Assembly (NCBI GenBank): GCA_029961685.1
Contig: JARWKL010000007.1
Coordinates: forward strand, 10,563,406-10,627,405
Length of the DNA stretch: 64,000 nt
Reading direction: 5' to 3'
Origin: Aristolochia californica
Lineage: Eukaryota > Streptophyta > Magnoliopsida > Piperales > Aristolochiaceae
Part shown: piece after piece, positions 1-8,536 of the stretch
Numbering within the stretch: position 1 is the first letter of the stretch
How the letters are laid out: every line of letters starts with the position of its first letter
Notes under the pieces: generated by a model
Database searches by the model: none
What the model saw: only the letters and a program-made list of their open reading frames with translations
Told to the model about the DNA's origin: nothing
Position numbers and translations under genes: made by a program

Positions 1-1670
1 AAGTCATATTAGGTACTCCTTTTCTGGAGAAAATAATGCCAATCCAAGGCATTGATAACCATGGAATTCATGGTCAGGTTAATAATAAACCTATTTATTT
101 CTCATTCAAATCTCCTCCTCAAATCAGTTTTATCAATGAGATTTCTGAATTGAGAAATGTCAAAGAACATCATCTTAGTTTCCTGCATAAAGAAATTCAA
201 TTTTTAACCATTGAACAGCAGTTGGAAACTCTAGATATCAAAGAGAAAATTAGTTCTCTTCAGAAACTATTAACCCAAGAAATTTGTAGTAACATTCCTA
301 CAGCTTTTTGGGATCGACATAAATATATTGTGTCTTTACCCTATATTGATGGGTTCAATGAAAGAACCATTCCCACCAAAGCTAGGCCTAGTCAAATGAA
401 ACATGCTTTACTAGACCTCTGCAAAAAGGAAATCCAAACTCTATTGGATAAGAAATTAATTAGAAAATCTTATTCCCCATGGAGTTGTACTGCTTTTTAT
501 GTCAATAAAAATGCAGAAAAGGAACGAGGTGTTCCCCGATTAGTGGTTAATTATAAACCACTCAATGACTGTTTGAGATGGATTCGCTATCCAATCCCAA
601 ACAAAAAAGATTTATTAGACAGATTATTTTCTGCTAAAATCTTTTCCAAATTTGATTTGAAATCTGGATATTGGCAAATTCAAATTAATGAAAAGGATAA
701 ATATAAAACTGCATTCACTGTCCCTTTTGGTCACTTTGAATGGAATGTTATGCCTTTCGGTTTGAAAAATGCTCCATCTGAATTTCAACATATCATGAAT
801 GATATATTTGCTCCTTATTCTGAATTTACCATTGTTTATATTGATGATATACTTGTCTATTCAGAATCTCTTGATGCTCATTTTAAGCATTTACATGTTT
901 TCAAATCAGTTATTAGAAAACATGGGTTGGTGATATCGGCACCGAAAATGAAACTGTTTCAGACCTCTGTTAGATTTTTAGGTCACAATATTCACAAGGG
1001 AAAAATAGTTCCCATTGATAGAAGCATTGAGTTTGCCTCTAAGTTCCCGGATGAACTATTGGAGAAAACTCAACTTCAGAGATTTCTAGGAAGTCTCAAT
1101 TATATTGCAGATTATTATCCTCATCTTGCACAAGATTCTGCAATATTGCACAAAAGACTCAGAAAGAATCCTGAGCCTTGGACTCCCAACCATACCCAGG
1201 CAGTCCAACTAATTAAGAGTAAGGTTAAACAACTTCCTTGTCTTAACCTCACTAATCCTTCTTATCCGAAGGTTGTAGAGACAGATGCCTCCCATATAGG
1301 CTATGGTGGCATTTTGAAACAACGAAATCCATCAGGTAAAGAAGAACTTGTTAGATTTACCTCTGGAAATTGGCATGATGCACAGCTTAATTATTCCACA
1401 GTAAAACAAGAAATATTGGCAATAATTAAGTGCATTCATAAATTCCAGGATGATTTATTAAATCAAAAATTCCTTTTAAGAGTTGATTGTTCAGCAGCCA
1501 AATCGATTCTTAAGAAGGATGTGAAGAATCTTACTTCCAAACAAATCTTTGCCAGATGGCAGGCGGAATTAACCGCCTTTGATTTTGATATAGAACATAT
1601 TAAAGGAGAATTGAACTCCTTACCTGATTTTCTAACCCGTGAATTTCTCCAGGGTCAAAATCATGTATAA
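1..1670 (+). CDS. Florendovirus-like polyprotein, C-terminal part (AP end, RT, RNase H), copy 1
   Basis: Cut by the window start; the frame is open from base 3. It encodes the enzymes that copy pregenomic RNA into viral DNA in a plant pararetrovirus. Seen: the end of the aspartic protease (ILGTPFL just inside the window); an RT with VPRLVVNY, FDLKSGYWQIQ, MPFGLKNAPSEF and the catalytic YIDDILVY near base 840; then RNase H with ETDAS (near 1280), KQEILAI and RVDCSAA. The stop TAA at 1668-1670 overlaps the ORF2 start as ATGTATAA. No break is visible in this part. It differs from copy 2 by only about three residues (for example CSN for CSD near residue 89 of the ATG-started frame). It is an endogenous fragment, not a host gene. 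The virus type is inferred from domain order and the downstream ORF2. Confidence 0.9.
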   Translation, partial: VILGTPFLEKIMPIQGIDNHGIHGQVNNKPIYFSFKSPPQISFINEISELRNVKEHHLSFLHKEIQFLTIEQQLETLDIKEKISSLQKLLTQEICSNIPTAFWDRHKYIVSLPYIDGFNERTIPTKARPSQMKHALLDLCKKEIQTLLDKKLIRKSYSPWSCTAFYVNKNAEKERGVPRLVVNYKPLNDCLRWIRYPIPNKKDLLDRLFSAKIFSKFDLKSGYWQIQINEKDKYKTAFTVPFGHFEWNVMPFGLKNAPSEFQHIMNDIFAPYSEFTIVYIDDILVYSESLDAHFKHLHVFKSVIRKHGLVISAPKMKLFQTSVRFLGHNIHKGKIVPIDRSIEFASKFPDELLEKTQLQRFLGSLNYIADYYPHLAQDSAILHKRLRKNPEPWTPNHTQAVQLIKSKVKQLPCLNLTNPSYPKVVETDASHIGYGGILKQRNPSGKEELVRFTSGNWHDAQLNYSTVKQEILAIIKCIHKFQDDLLNQKFLLRVDCSAAKSILKKDVKNLTSKQIFARWQAELTAFDFDIEHIKGELNSLPDFLTREFLQGQNHV

Positions 1671-2963
1671 CCCCGCAAGGGGCAATCCACTCCCAATGAG
1701 AGGACGTGGTAACCAACAATCAAGAGGCCGAGGCCGAAAGAATCCAGAAAGAGGAAATTCCTCAGACAAGAAGGGCAAAGCCCCAGTGTCGTATAAAGAG
1801 ACACTTGAAGTAGAACCAGAGTATATTACTCTTCCGGATACGGAAACAATTCTACTCCTCAATAAAGAGGATCTTGGGGTACATTGGATTCCCGGGAGAT
1901 GTTACAGAAATGGCTTGGAGAAGCCTACTGTCCCATCCGTGCAGGAAAATGATGGTATTCCTTTGAATCTATTTTGGTTCATCTAAATTCTATATTAGTG
2001 CATCATACACTGACCAATGTGGCTAAATGGGATAGCCCAAGAGCGTACAGTAAATGTACAATACAAAGATTCATGCATCCCTCAACATGGGGAAAATTTG
2101 ATTTGGCTAAAGCAGCTAATCTTCCTAATGATAAGGAATTTAATTATTGGGATTATATGGATTCTTGGTATAATACCTTTTATTACCAAAATCCTTCCCA
2201 TAGGCATTCCTGGTTTTTCCAATGGGAAAAGAATGTCTTTCAGAAGTCATTACCTCGACCCAGTTGGGTCTTTGCATGGTGGATCAAATTTAGGCCACCC
2301 ATTTCAATATTACCTGAGCCCATTAAGGCTTGTTTTAGTAAATGGACTCAATCCAGTCCTGAGCTTAAAGCTCTGGGTTATGAAAAACCCCCAAAGCATT
2401 GGGACAGTCTTATCTTCTTTATGGTATTCTCTCTACCATGGATTTGGAGATGGGATTGTACTATAGGCTTTAATGATAACAGCCTACCAGTATTATTACG
2501 AACATTTCATGTTCGATGGTGGAAAAATTTCCCCAATATTGATACCAAAGTTGCAGAAATTAAGTCTGCTATCATACAAAATGAAAACAATCTTGGTTTG
2601 CATCGCATCCCGGAAGTCCATTATGACTCCGACAATTTATTTGCAAGTTTCAAAACTCAATTAAAGAGTTTGATTCCGAACATCTCGGAAAAAGATATTA
2701 TGCAAAAATTATTAGAATCAATGAAGGATTCTATGGTAACCCAGTGCAATGAAGGCACTTCTTCTCACCACCCAGCAGACGACAACATGTCTGTATCAGA
2801 ACCTTCTGCTGCTGAAGATGATGAAGATATTGATGATAATAGCACAGAGCAGGATGATAATGCTCAAGACTCTTTACCAGATAGTCAGCCACATGATGAA
2901 GATCCGGAAGAATATATTAATCTTATGTTGCAAGCATTCAAGGCAACATCTAAAAAGAAATAA
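1663..2963 (+). pseudogene. Florendovirus-like ORF2 (unknown function), copy 1, one frameshift
   Basis: The second large ORF of the virus starts at ATG 1663, overlapping the polyprotein stop by 8 nt. With the frameshift set aside it is about 433 codons. Seen: a short basic RGRG-rich N-terminus; a Trp/Tyr/Phe-rich middle (WDYMDSWYN, SWFFQWEKN, WIWRWDC, RTFHVRWWKNFP); and an acidic tail with runs of D and E. Near 1876 one base is missing against copy 2, which reads GAGGG where this copy reads GGGG, so the frame shifts and stops at about 1986; the rest is open to TAA 2961-2963. I recognise no enzyme motif. As I recall, florendoviruses carry a second ORF of unknown function in this position. The aromatic core plus acidic tail could suit nucleic-acid or protein binding, but that is a guess. 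Confidence 0.8.
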
Positions 2964-2974
2964 TTTTGCAGGAT

Positions 2975-3337
2975 ATGACTATGACAGATAAATCTGTTCC
3001 AGATTCGTCGGCCAAGTCCGTCCAAAAGCTTCAGAGGAAATCGTATCCTCCGGCCCACAGCTGGCCTATTTGTCACATCAATCAAGGCTCCTACAGTATA
3101 TTTGGTCGGCCATTTTCCATAAAGTCTCACACATGGGATGCCGCCAGTAGCCGCCTGCATCGGATAAGAGTTAAGGCTCTTCGTCAACAAAAGATGCTTT
3201 GGGACAAAGCCCATCAAATGTCTCTTTCCAATCCCCATCATGGAGATAAAGTGGATGATCACGATGAAGATAATAAAGATGCTGAATCATCCAAGAATCT
3301 CAATTATAGAGATCATGACTCATCACCTCAATCATAG
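2975..3337 (+). CDS. Small third viral ORF downstream of ORF2, copy 1 (hypothetical)
   Basis: It starts at ATG 2975, 11 nt after the ORF2 stop, and gives about 120 residues. The product is basic and Ser/His-rich in the middle (SYSIFGRPFS, RLHRIRVKALRQQK) with a charged Asp/Glu/His tail. It overlaps the start of the viral promoter region: an ATGACTCAT bZIP-type site lies inside it at 3315-3323. The same frame is intact in copy 2 (18817-19179) with two amino-acid differences, but those copies are recent duplicates, so this is weak proof of selection. Copy 4 is cut off right here and cannot test it. It may be a real third gene or a chance frame in the intergenic region. I recognise no homologue. 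Confidence 0.4.
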   Translation: MTMTDKSVPDSSAKSVQKLQRKSYPPAHSWPICHINQGSYSIFGRPFSIKSHTWDAASSRLHRIRVKALRQQKMLWDKAHQMSLSNPHHGDKVDDHDEDNKDAESSKNLNYRDHDSSPQS

Positions 3338-3358
3338 AGGTTACTTTTTGTATTAGTG

Positions 3359-3385
3359 GTGGATTTCAAATATGTTCAAATCCAC
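3359..3385. promoter_or_regulatory. Perfect 8-bp dyad upstream of viral TATA box, copy 1
   Basis: GTGGATTT at 3359-3366 pairs with AAATCCAC at 3378-3385 across an 11-nt loop, 15 bp upstream of the TATA box. It is repeated without change in copy 2. It could be a dimeric transcription-factor site or a DNA hairpin. That role is inferred. Confidence 0.45.
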
Positions 3386-3400
3386 ATTAGTTCACTCCTT

Positions 3401-3410
3401 CTATATAAGG
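3401..3410 (+). promoter_or_regulatory. TATA box of the viral pregenomic RNA promoter, copy 1
   Basis: CTATATAAGG lies downstream of the last viral ORF, upstream of the poly(A) signal and primer site, which is the usual place of a pararetroviral full-length RNA promoter. Transcription would start some 30 bp downstream and read through the primer site and leader into MP. A bZIP-like ATGACTCAT lies about 80 bp upstream, at 3315-3323. Copy 2 has the same box at 19243-19252. Confidence 0.7.
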
Positions 3411-3524
3411 AGTTAGTTTCTCTGTATAAGGCATCATTGGAAAAACCTTCCCCTCTGTCTTCAAGGTTGCCTACTCGTGTGCTTTAAGTCTTGGAGTTTA
3501 TTGTAAGTACTTTATGATATTGTG

Positions 3525-3530
3525 AATAAA
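3525..3530 (+). terminator. Viral poly(A) signal AATAAA, copy 1
   Basis: AATAAA lies about 120 bp downstream of the TATA box. In caulimovirids a poly(A) signal just after the RNA start is skipped on the first pass and used on the second, which makes terminally redundant pregenomic RNA. Copy 2 has it at the matching place. Confidence 0.65.
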
Positions 3531-3621
3531 TTCGTAGTAAGTTAAAGTACTTCTCTGCCTGTTTTCCCTTTTACTTGCCTTCTGTCAATCTTCCTTCTTC
3601 CTTCCTTCTTCCCGCTGTATT

Positions 3622-3638
3622 TGGTATCAGAGCCATGG
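3622..3638 (+). other. tRNA-Met primer-binding site, copy 1
   Basis: TGGTATCAGAGCCATGG: the first 14 bases complement the 3' end of plant initiator tRNA-Met, the primer used by Caulimoviridae and many copia elements to start minus-strand DNA. A 25-30 nt pyrimidine-rich tract precedes it. It is the only intact site of this kind seen in the florendo-like copies: copy 2 ends six bases before it, and copy 4 has lost it by a small deletion. Confidence 0.85.
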
Positions 3639-4096
3639 AAGGCTAAACCTTGAATATCCAGGTATGAAGTGAACTATTTATAAATTTTTTATATCTTAAT
3701 CATCAGGAGAGTTAACTTAGTTCGTAATGTTATAATAGTTTACTATTCATCATCATTCTTGTTATGATATGGGACGTCATCCAAGTCGCGTTGAGGTATG
3801 CCCGTGTTGCCGTTGCCGTGGATAGGCGTAGGCGTGAAAGGGCCGCTATACTCTTAAATCGTTGACAGACGTGTATCTGATCAAGAAGATGATGAACAGT
3901 AAATGAATTATGATATTAGGAATCAAAGTTTGCTTTGTTCATGATTCTCATATAATAAGTTTATAATATGTTTACTTCATACTCGGATATTCCCCCTTCT
4001 GGTTCTCTTTTACCACTCTTTAGCTGTAGGTTAATTTAGTTGCATTTACTTTAGTTTATTGTCTTTTAAGTTGATTTTTATTTCAATTTGTTTTAA
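3639..4096 (+). other. Viral leader between primer site and MP, copy 1
   Basis: About 460 bp without a long frame. It is AT-rich apart from a GC-rich island at about 3765-3895 that contains GACGTC, CGCGTTGAGG and GGATAGGCGTAGGCG. The same island is strongly conserved in the leader of the otherwise decayed copy 4 (about 41780-41935 on the minus strand). It probably holds RNA structure such as a ribosome-shunt or packaging element, as long pararetrovirus leaders do. I did not fold it. Confidence 0.5.
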
Positions 4097-4592
4097 ATGG
4101 CATCCAGTAGTAGGAATACTGGATCAGTTAAAAATGCATCTTTGGTTGAATATAAAGTTCAACAACAATTAAACGATTGGACAATTCCGTTCATTAAACC
4201 TACATCAATCTACAAGAAAGGAACTTTCACCCTTTCTAGTACCATGGGAATTAAAACCATGGCACAAACAATTAATCTTGAAAATCAAGATTCAACTCTA
4301 AAATTATTAGAGTTAACAGATCTCAATAAGTATCTTACAGATACTAAGAAGAAGTATATGCATATTGGATGCATACAGATTGCGTTCAAACCCTTGACCT
4401 TATTAGGGATGAACACATGTCTGCAGGCCATACTTCGAGATGGTCGCTGTTTGGATTGGAAACCCTCATTAATGGGTATTGTAGAAACAAGTCTCAGTAG
4501 GGGACCTGTTTACTTTAATGTCCATCCAAACCTTACCCTATCATTAACAAATAGGAATTTGTTAGAATCTATCCAATTGAGGATTCTAACAC
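4097..4592 (+). pseudogene. Viral movement protein, 5' half, copy 1 (truncated)
   Basis: It starts at ATG 4097 and is open for about 165 codons. Seen: the 30K-type movement protein core, with KYMHIGCIQIAFKPL, then LDWKPSLMGIVETSLSRGP and YFNVHPNLTLSL. Such proteins enlarge plasmodesmata and let the virus pass between cells. The gene is cut at 4592/4593, inside RILT, where the sequence jumps to inverted RT sequence of copy 3. Copies 4, 5 and 6 continue past this point with GYNF.PGT, so this is a rearrangement and not the natural end. The family assignment is by motif and genome position. Confidence 0.8.
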
Positions 4593-6390
4593 CTAAAAAT
4601 CTTACAGAGGTCTGAAACAGTTTCATTTTCGGTGCCGATATCACCAACCCATGTTTTCTAATAACTGATTTGAAAACATGTAAATGCTTAAAATGAGCAT
4701 CAAGAGATTCTGAATAGACAAGTATATCATCAATATAAACAATGGTAAATTCAGAATAAGGAGCAAATATATCATTCATGATATGTTGAAATTCAGATGG
4801 AGCATTTTTCAAACCGAAAGGCATAACATTCCATTCAAAGTGACCAAAAGGGACAGTGAATGCAGTTTTATATTTATCCTTTTCATTAATTTGAATTTGC
4901 CAATATCCAGATTTCAAATCAAATTTGGAAAAGATTTTAGCAGAAAATAATCTGTCTAATAAATCTTTTTTGTTTGGGATTGGATAACGAATCCATCTCA
5001 AACAGTCATTGAGTGGTTTATAATTAACCACTAATCGGGGAACACCTCGTTCCTTTTCTGCATTTTTATTGACATAAAAAGCAGTACAACTCCATGGGGA
5101 ATAAGATTTTCTAATTAATTTCTTATCCAATAGAGTTTGGATTTCCTTTTTGCAGAGGTCTAGTAAAGCATGTTTCATTTGACTAGGCCTAGCTTTGGTG
5201 GGAATGGTTCTTTCATTGAACCCATCAATATAGGGTAAAGACACAATATATTTATGTCGATCCCAAAAAGCTGTAGGAATGTCACTACAAATTTCTTGGG
5301 TTAATAGTTTCTGAAGAGAACTAATTTTCTCTTTGATATCTAGAGTTTCCAACTGCTGTTCAATGGTTAAAAATTGAATTTCTTTATGCAGGAAACTAAG
5401 ATGATGTTCTTTGACATTTCTCAATTCAGAAATCTCATTGATAAAACTGATTTGAGGAGGAGATTTGAATGAGAAATAAATAGGTTTATTATTAACCTGA
5501 CCATGAATTCCATGGTTATCAATGCCTTGGATTGGCATTATTTTCTCCAGAAAAGGAGTACCTAATATGACTTGTTGTGTCATATTTTTGACTAATAAAA
5601 AGTCAGTTGTAATGCATTGATTATTAGTGCAAATGGAGGCATTATTTAATTTGTATTTAATCTTCATTTTGTCTCCATTGGCATTTGCCAAGGTTTGAGT
5701 TGTTTTCTCAAAATATTGGGTTGGAATCAACCCTTCCTGGATACAGTTTAAGTCTGCTCCACTATCAATCAGAGCTGTCAGTTTAGGGATGACAAAGTTC
5801 TGATCAATAACCAAATTAATAACTGTATGCCATCTCTGATGGATGACTTTGGTAATTTGATTCAGAAAAGAAGCATCTGATGTCTTTTCTGGAGGCAAAT
5901 TGTTTTGTTCATATTTTTGTTCAAGCTTTTTATATAAAGATTTTAATTCTTTTAATTCTTGCTTGATTTCTTTAATTTCTCCTTGCAATGAGGAGATAGT
6001 AACATTTTGTTTTGAAGATATTATTTCTTCAGAACGACTAAGAATTTCCTTCAAAGAATAAGGTTTTACTCCTTGACTGGGAGTACTCTTTGAAGTACTT
6101 TGAATTTGATCGAGATATTCTTTAATTAAATATCTCTTGGTTTGAGGATCTTCCTCTTGATCAATGTTCTCTAACATGCTGCGTTGCAGGGATGTAAGAA
6201 CATTAATTTGATGCATTTGTGCCACAGATTGCAGATGAGAACAACTGCAGTCTGGATCATCTGATTGGCTGGATGAGGTAGAATCAATATCGTCTCCAGA
6301 ATCAGAATTTAAGAGAAGTTTAGCCAACTGGATTCTCAATCCTTCATCTATCTGAAGTTGGTTCAATTTCTCTTTGGTTTTGCATCTATT
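4593..6390 (-). pseudogene. Florendovirus-like AP-RT fragment, copy 3 (3' truncated)
   Basis: On the minus strand the frame runs from just after the zinc-knuckle stop (6391-6393) through a Glu/Lys-rich coiled-coil stretch, the aspartic protease (LIDSGADLNC, then ILGTPFL) and RT (VPRLVVNY, SGYWQIQ, YIDDILVY). It ends at RFLG, where the sequence joins the copy 1 MP. RNase H and ORF2 are absent. It is nearly identical to copy 2 and, inverted, to copy 1 bases 1-980. No internal stop was seen within this part. It lies tail to tail with copy 1, so a plus-strand transcript of both could fold on itself. Confidence 0.85.
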
Positions 6391-8438
6391 TTAATAGTGG
6401 CCTAATTTACCACATTTATAACAGACAATTTTCTTTTTGTCTGGCGGACTTCGTCTAGAAGGATGCTTCTGACGAGGAGTAGGTCTCCTAGGTTCTTGAC
6501 GAGTCTTTTGATATGACTGTCATTTGGGATATCTCCTACTCTGGTGTGAGTAGGGTTCTGGTCTCTTCGTATGAGAGGCCGTCCCTTTTCCCTTCCTTTG
6601 ATGGGAAGTTCGTGGTTCTGTGCCACAAGCAAATTGGTCACAGAATTCACCAAGCTCACGCTTACCAATAAGATTTTGTTGCTTAAGCTGAGCCTGAAGT
6701 TTTAAATCATTACATAAGGTCAGTCCTTCTTGGATGATAGCACTGGTAAGGAGACCATATGTATATTGCTGGTAGTTGATGATTCCTACCTCGTTACCTA
6801 ACCTTTTGCGGACTTTACTAGCAAAAAGTGTGGGTAATCCATCAATGAATTTAGCTTTCCAATATTCATTATTGGCATCGGTTCGTTGCATAACCTTAGT
6901 CAGGAAAACATCTTTATACCATCTAAAATGGCTAAGTGTTTTACATCTAAGATTTTGCAAAACCTCTCGTCCCTTATCAGTAGTGGATATCAGATTACCA
7001 ATAAAATGATGGACAATACATGAAATCAAGGTATAGACTGCATCATCCTCGCCTAGGTTTGCTTGGCCTGCTTCAGTCTTAATAACCTTTTTGGAATTAT
7101 AGATTTCATGGTGTTGAGCAGGAGTAAGGATGTTGTCCCACCAACCTTTTAAGTGTCCAGAAAATCCAGCAGTTATCATTTCTGCTATTCCTTGATCTGA
7201 ATTCTTATGTTGTCTACAAATAGTAGCATACATAAGCATTCTTCTACAATGTTCTAATATCTGGTATTCAGACATTGCATCTATATTCCATTCGTATATG
7301 GATCTGCCATCATATTGTTTTTGATCTATATAGCAATTCTCTTCATACAATAGGTCCTGAGGTGTAGGCCTATGGTAATAGATCTTGCGATTTAGATCCC
7401 AATTCCGAGTAGATTCTTTCGTATACTTTAATTTTTGGATACTCGGTTGGTCTTGAATCATTTCCTGAAGAATTGCTTCAGTCTGAGAGATATGAGTTAA
7501 ACCCAAATCTGGAAGATCTGAATTTTGACCTATATCAGAATCAGAGTATGCTGAAGGAGTGAAATCTTCAGAATTATTTTGTGATAAAGAACCTTCTTGA
7601 GATTCTTCATCCTGTGCTTGGTCAACTTCCAAAACATGAAGGATAGGTAGATGTTTTTGGATGTGTTGACTCACCACATTAGCCGACGTTTCTGGCTTTT
7701 TCTGGGCTTGCTTGATTTGATCTTCGGAAAGATTCAATTTACCAAGCCTTAATAACAATTCTTCGACAACCTCAGAATTGTTATCTAATTTAAAGTTTCT
7801 TATAGGAACTGGTGGTTTGATGAGGGGTTTCCCATCCATCAACAAAGGTAATTTTCGAGAAGATAAGTCATAAGGATCTTGACAAACTTTCTCGGGGACA
7901 TGTTTGTCCAATAAATCTTCAATTCGATTCAGCTGATTGCCTATCGTTTGGAGATTTAAATTAGTGAAGTTGTTTTGTCTTCTGATTTGCCCCATAGGAT
8001 TGAGGGTAACCTCCGGATTGACAAAAGCAACTGCTTCGACAAATTCAGGGTTTTTTCCTGAAGGACTTGCAAATTCAAGTCGAATTGGATCAGTAGGAGG
8101 ATGTACTGATCGTATATTTATGCCAGACATAAGATGCCATTCTTTCGTTAAGGTTGAAAGAGTGGGAGTTGTTGGGGAAGAAACTAAGGGTCGTTTCTCC
8201 GCTTGCTTTAGTCTGGTTTGCATGAACCAATCCACAAAAGACATGATAACCTTATTTGTTTCCAAATAAAGATAAAAGTCGTTGGATAATTCCATGCGTT
8301 CTGCGGCCCCATAGGTGTCAAAAAACCAATTTTTGAAACCTAGATTATTGGGGTGAAAGAATTCAGCTTTGATGGCTGCTCGGTCCACCACAAATGGGGG
8401 GGGGGATCTGGGTTACTCTGGAAAGGTGTAAAAATCAT
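6391..8438 (-). pseudogene. Viral coat protein with zinc knuckle, copy 3 (three breaks)
   Basis: The coat protein (virion shell, RNA binding) starts at ATG 8438-8436, 2 nt after the MP stop. Seen: AAIKAEFFHPNNLGFKNWFF near the N-terminus; the conserved GHLKGWWDNIL region of caulimovirid coat proteins; a basic Arg/Lys-rich tail; and a zinc knuckle CYKCGKLGHY..NRC. Breaks: a run of ten C (8396-8405 as G) is one base short of frame after the first codons; TGA at 6522-6520; and TAA at 6393-6391 inside the knuckle, where copies 4 and 5 keep a serine codon. Copy 2 has the same TAA but not the TGA. Confidence 0.8.
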
Positions 8439-8440
8439 AA

Positions 8441-8536
8441 TCACAAAGTAAAACCAGTCATTTCACTGGGAGTAGGAGACGTTCTGTCTTGCTCCCTTTC
8501 TCGATAGACCCCATGAGGTATCTGGGTGTCTGATAT
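8441..8536 (-). pseudogene. C-terminal tail of viral movement protein, copy 3
   Basis: About 30 codons matching the MP end in copy 5 (IPHGVYRERE, SEMTGFTL, then stop TGA 8443-8441). The satellite begins at 8537, so the copy is cut inside MP. The stop is followed after 2 nt by the CP ATG, the same arrangement as in copies 4 and 5. Confidence 0.65.
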
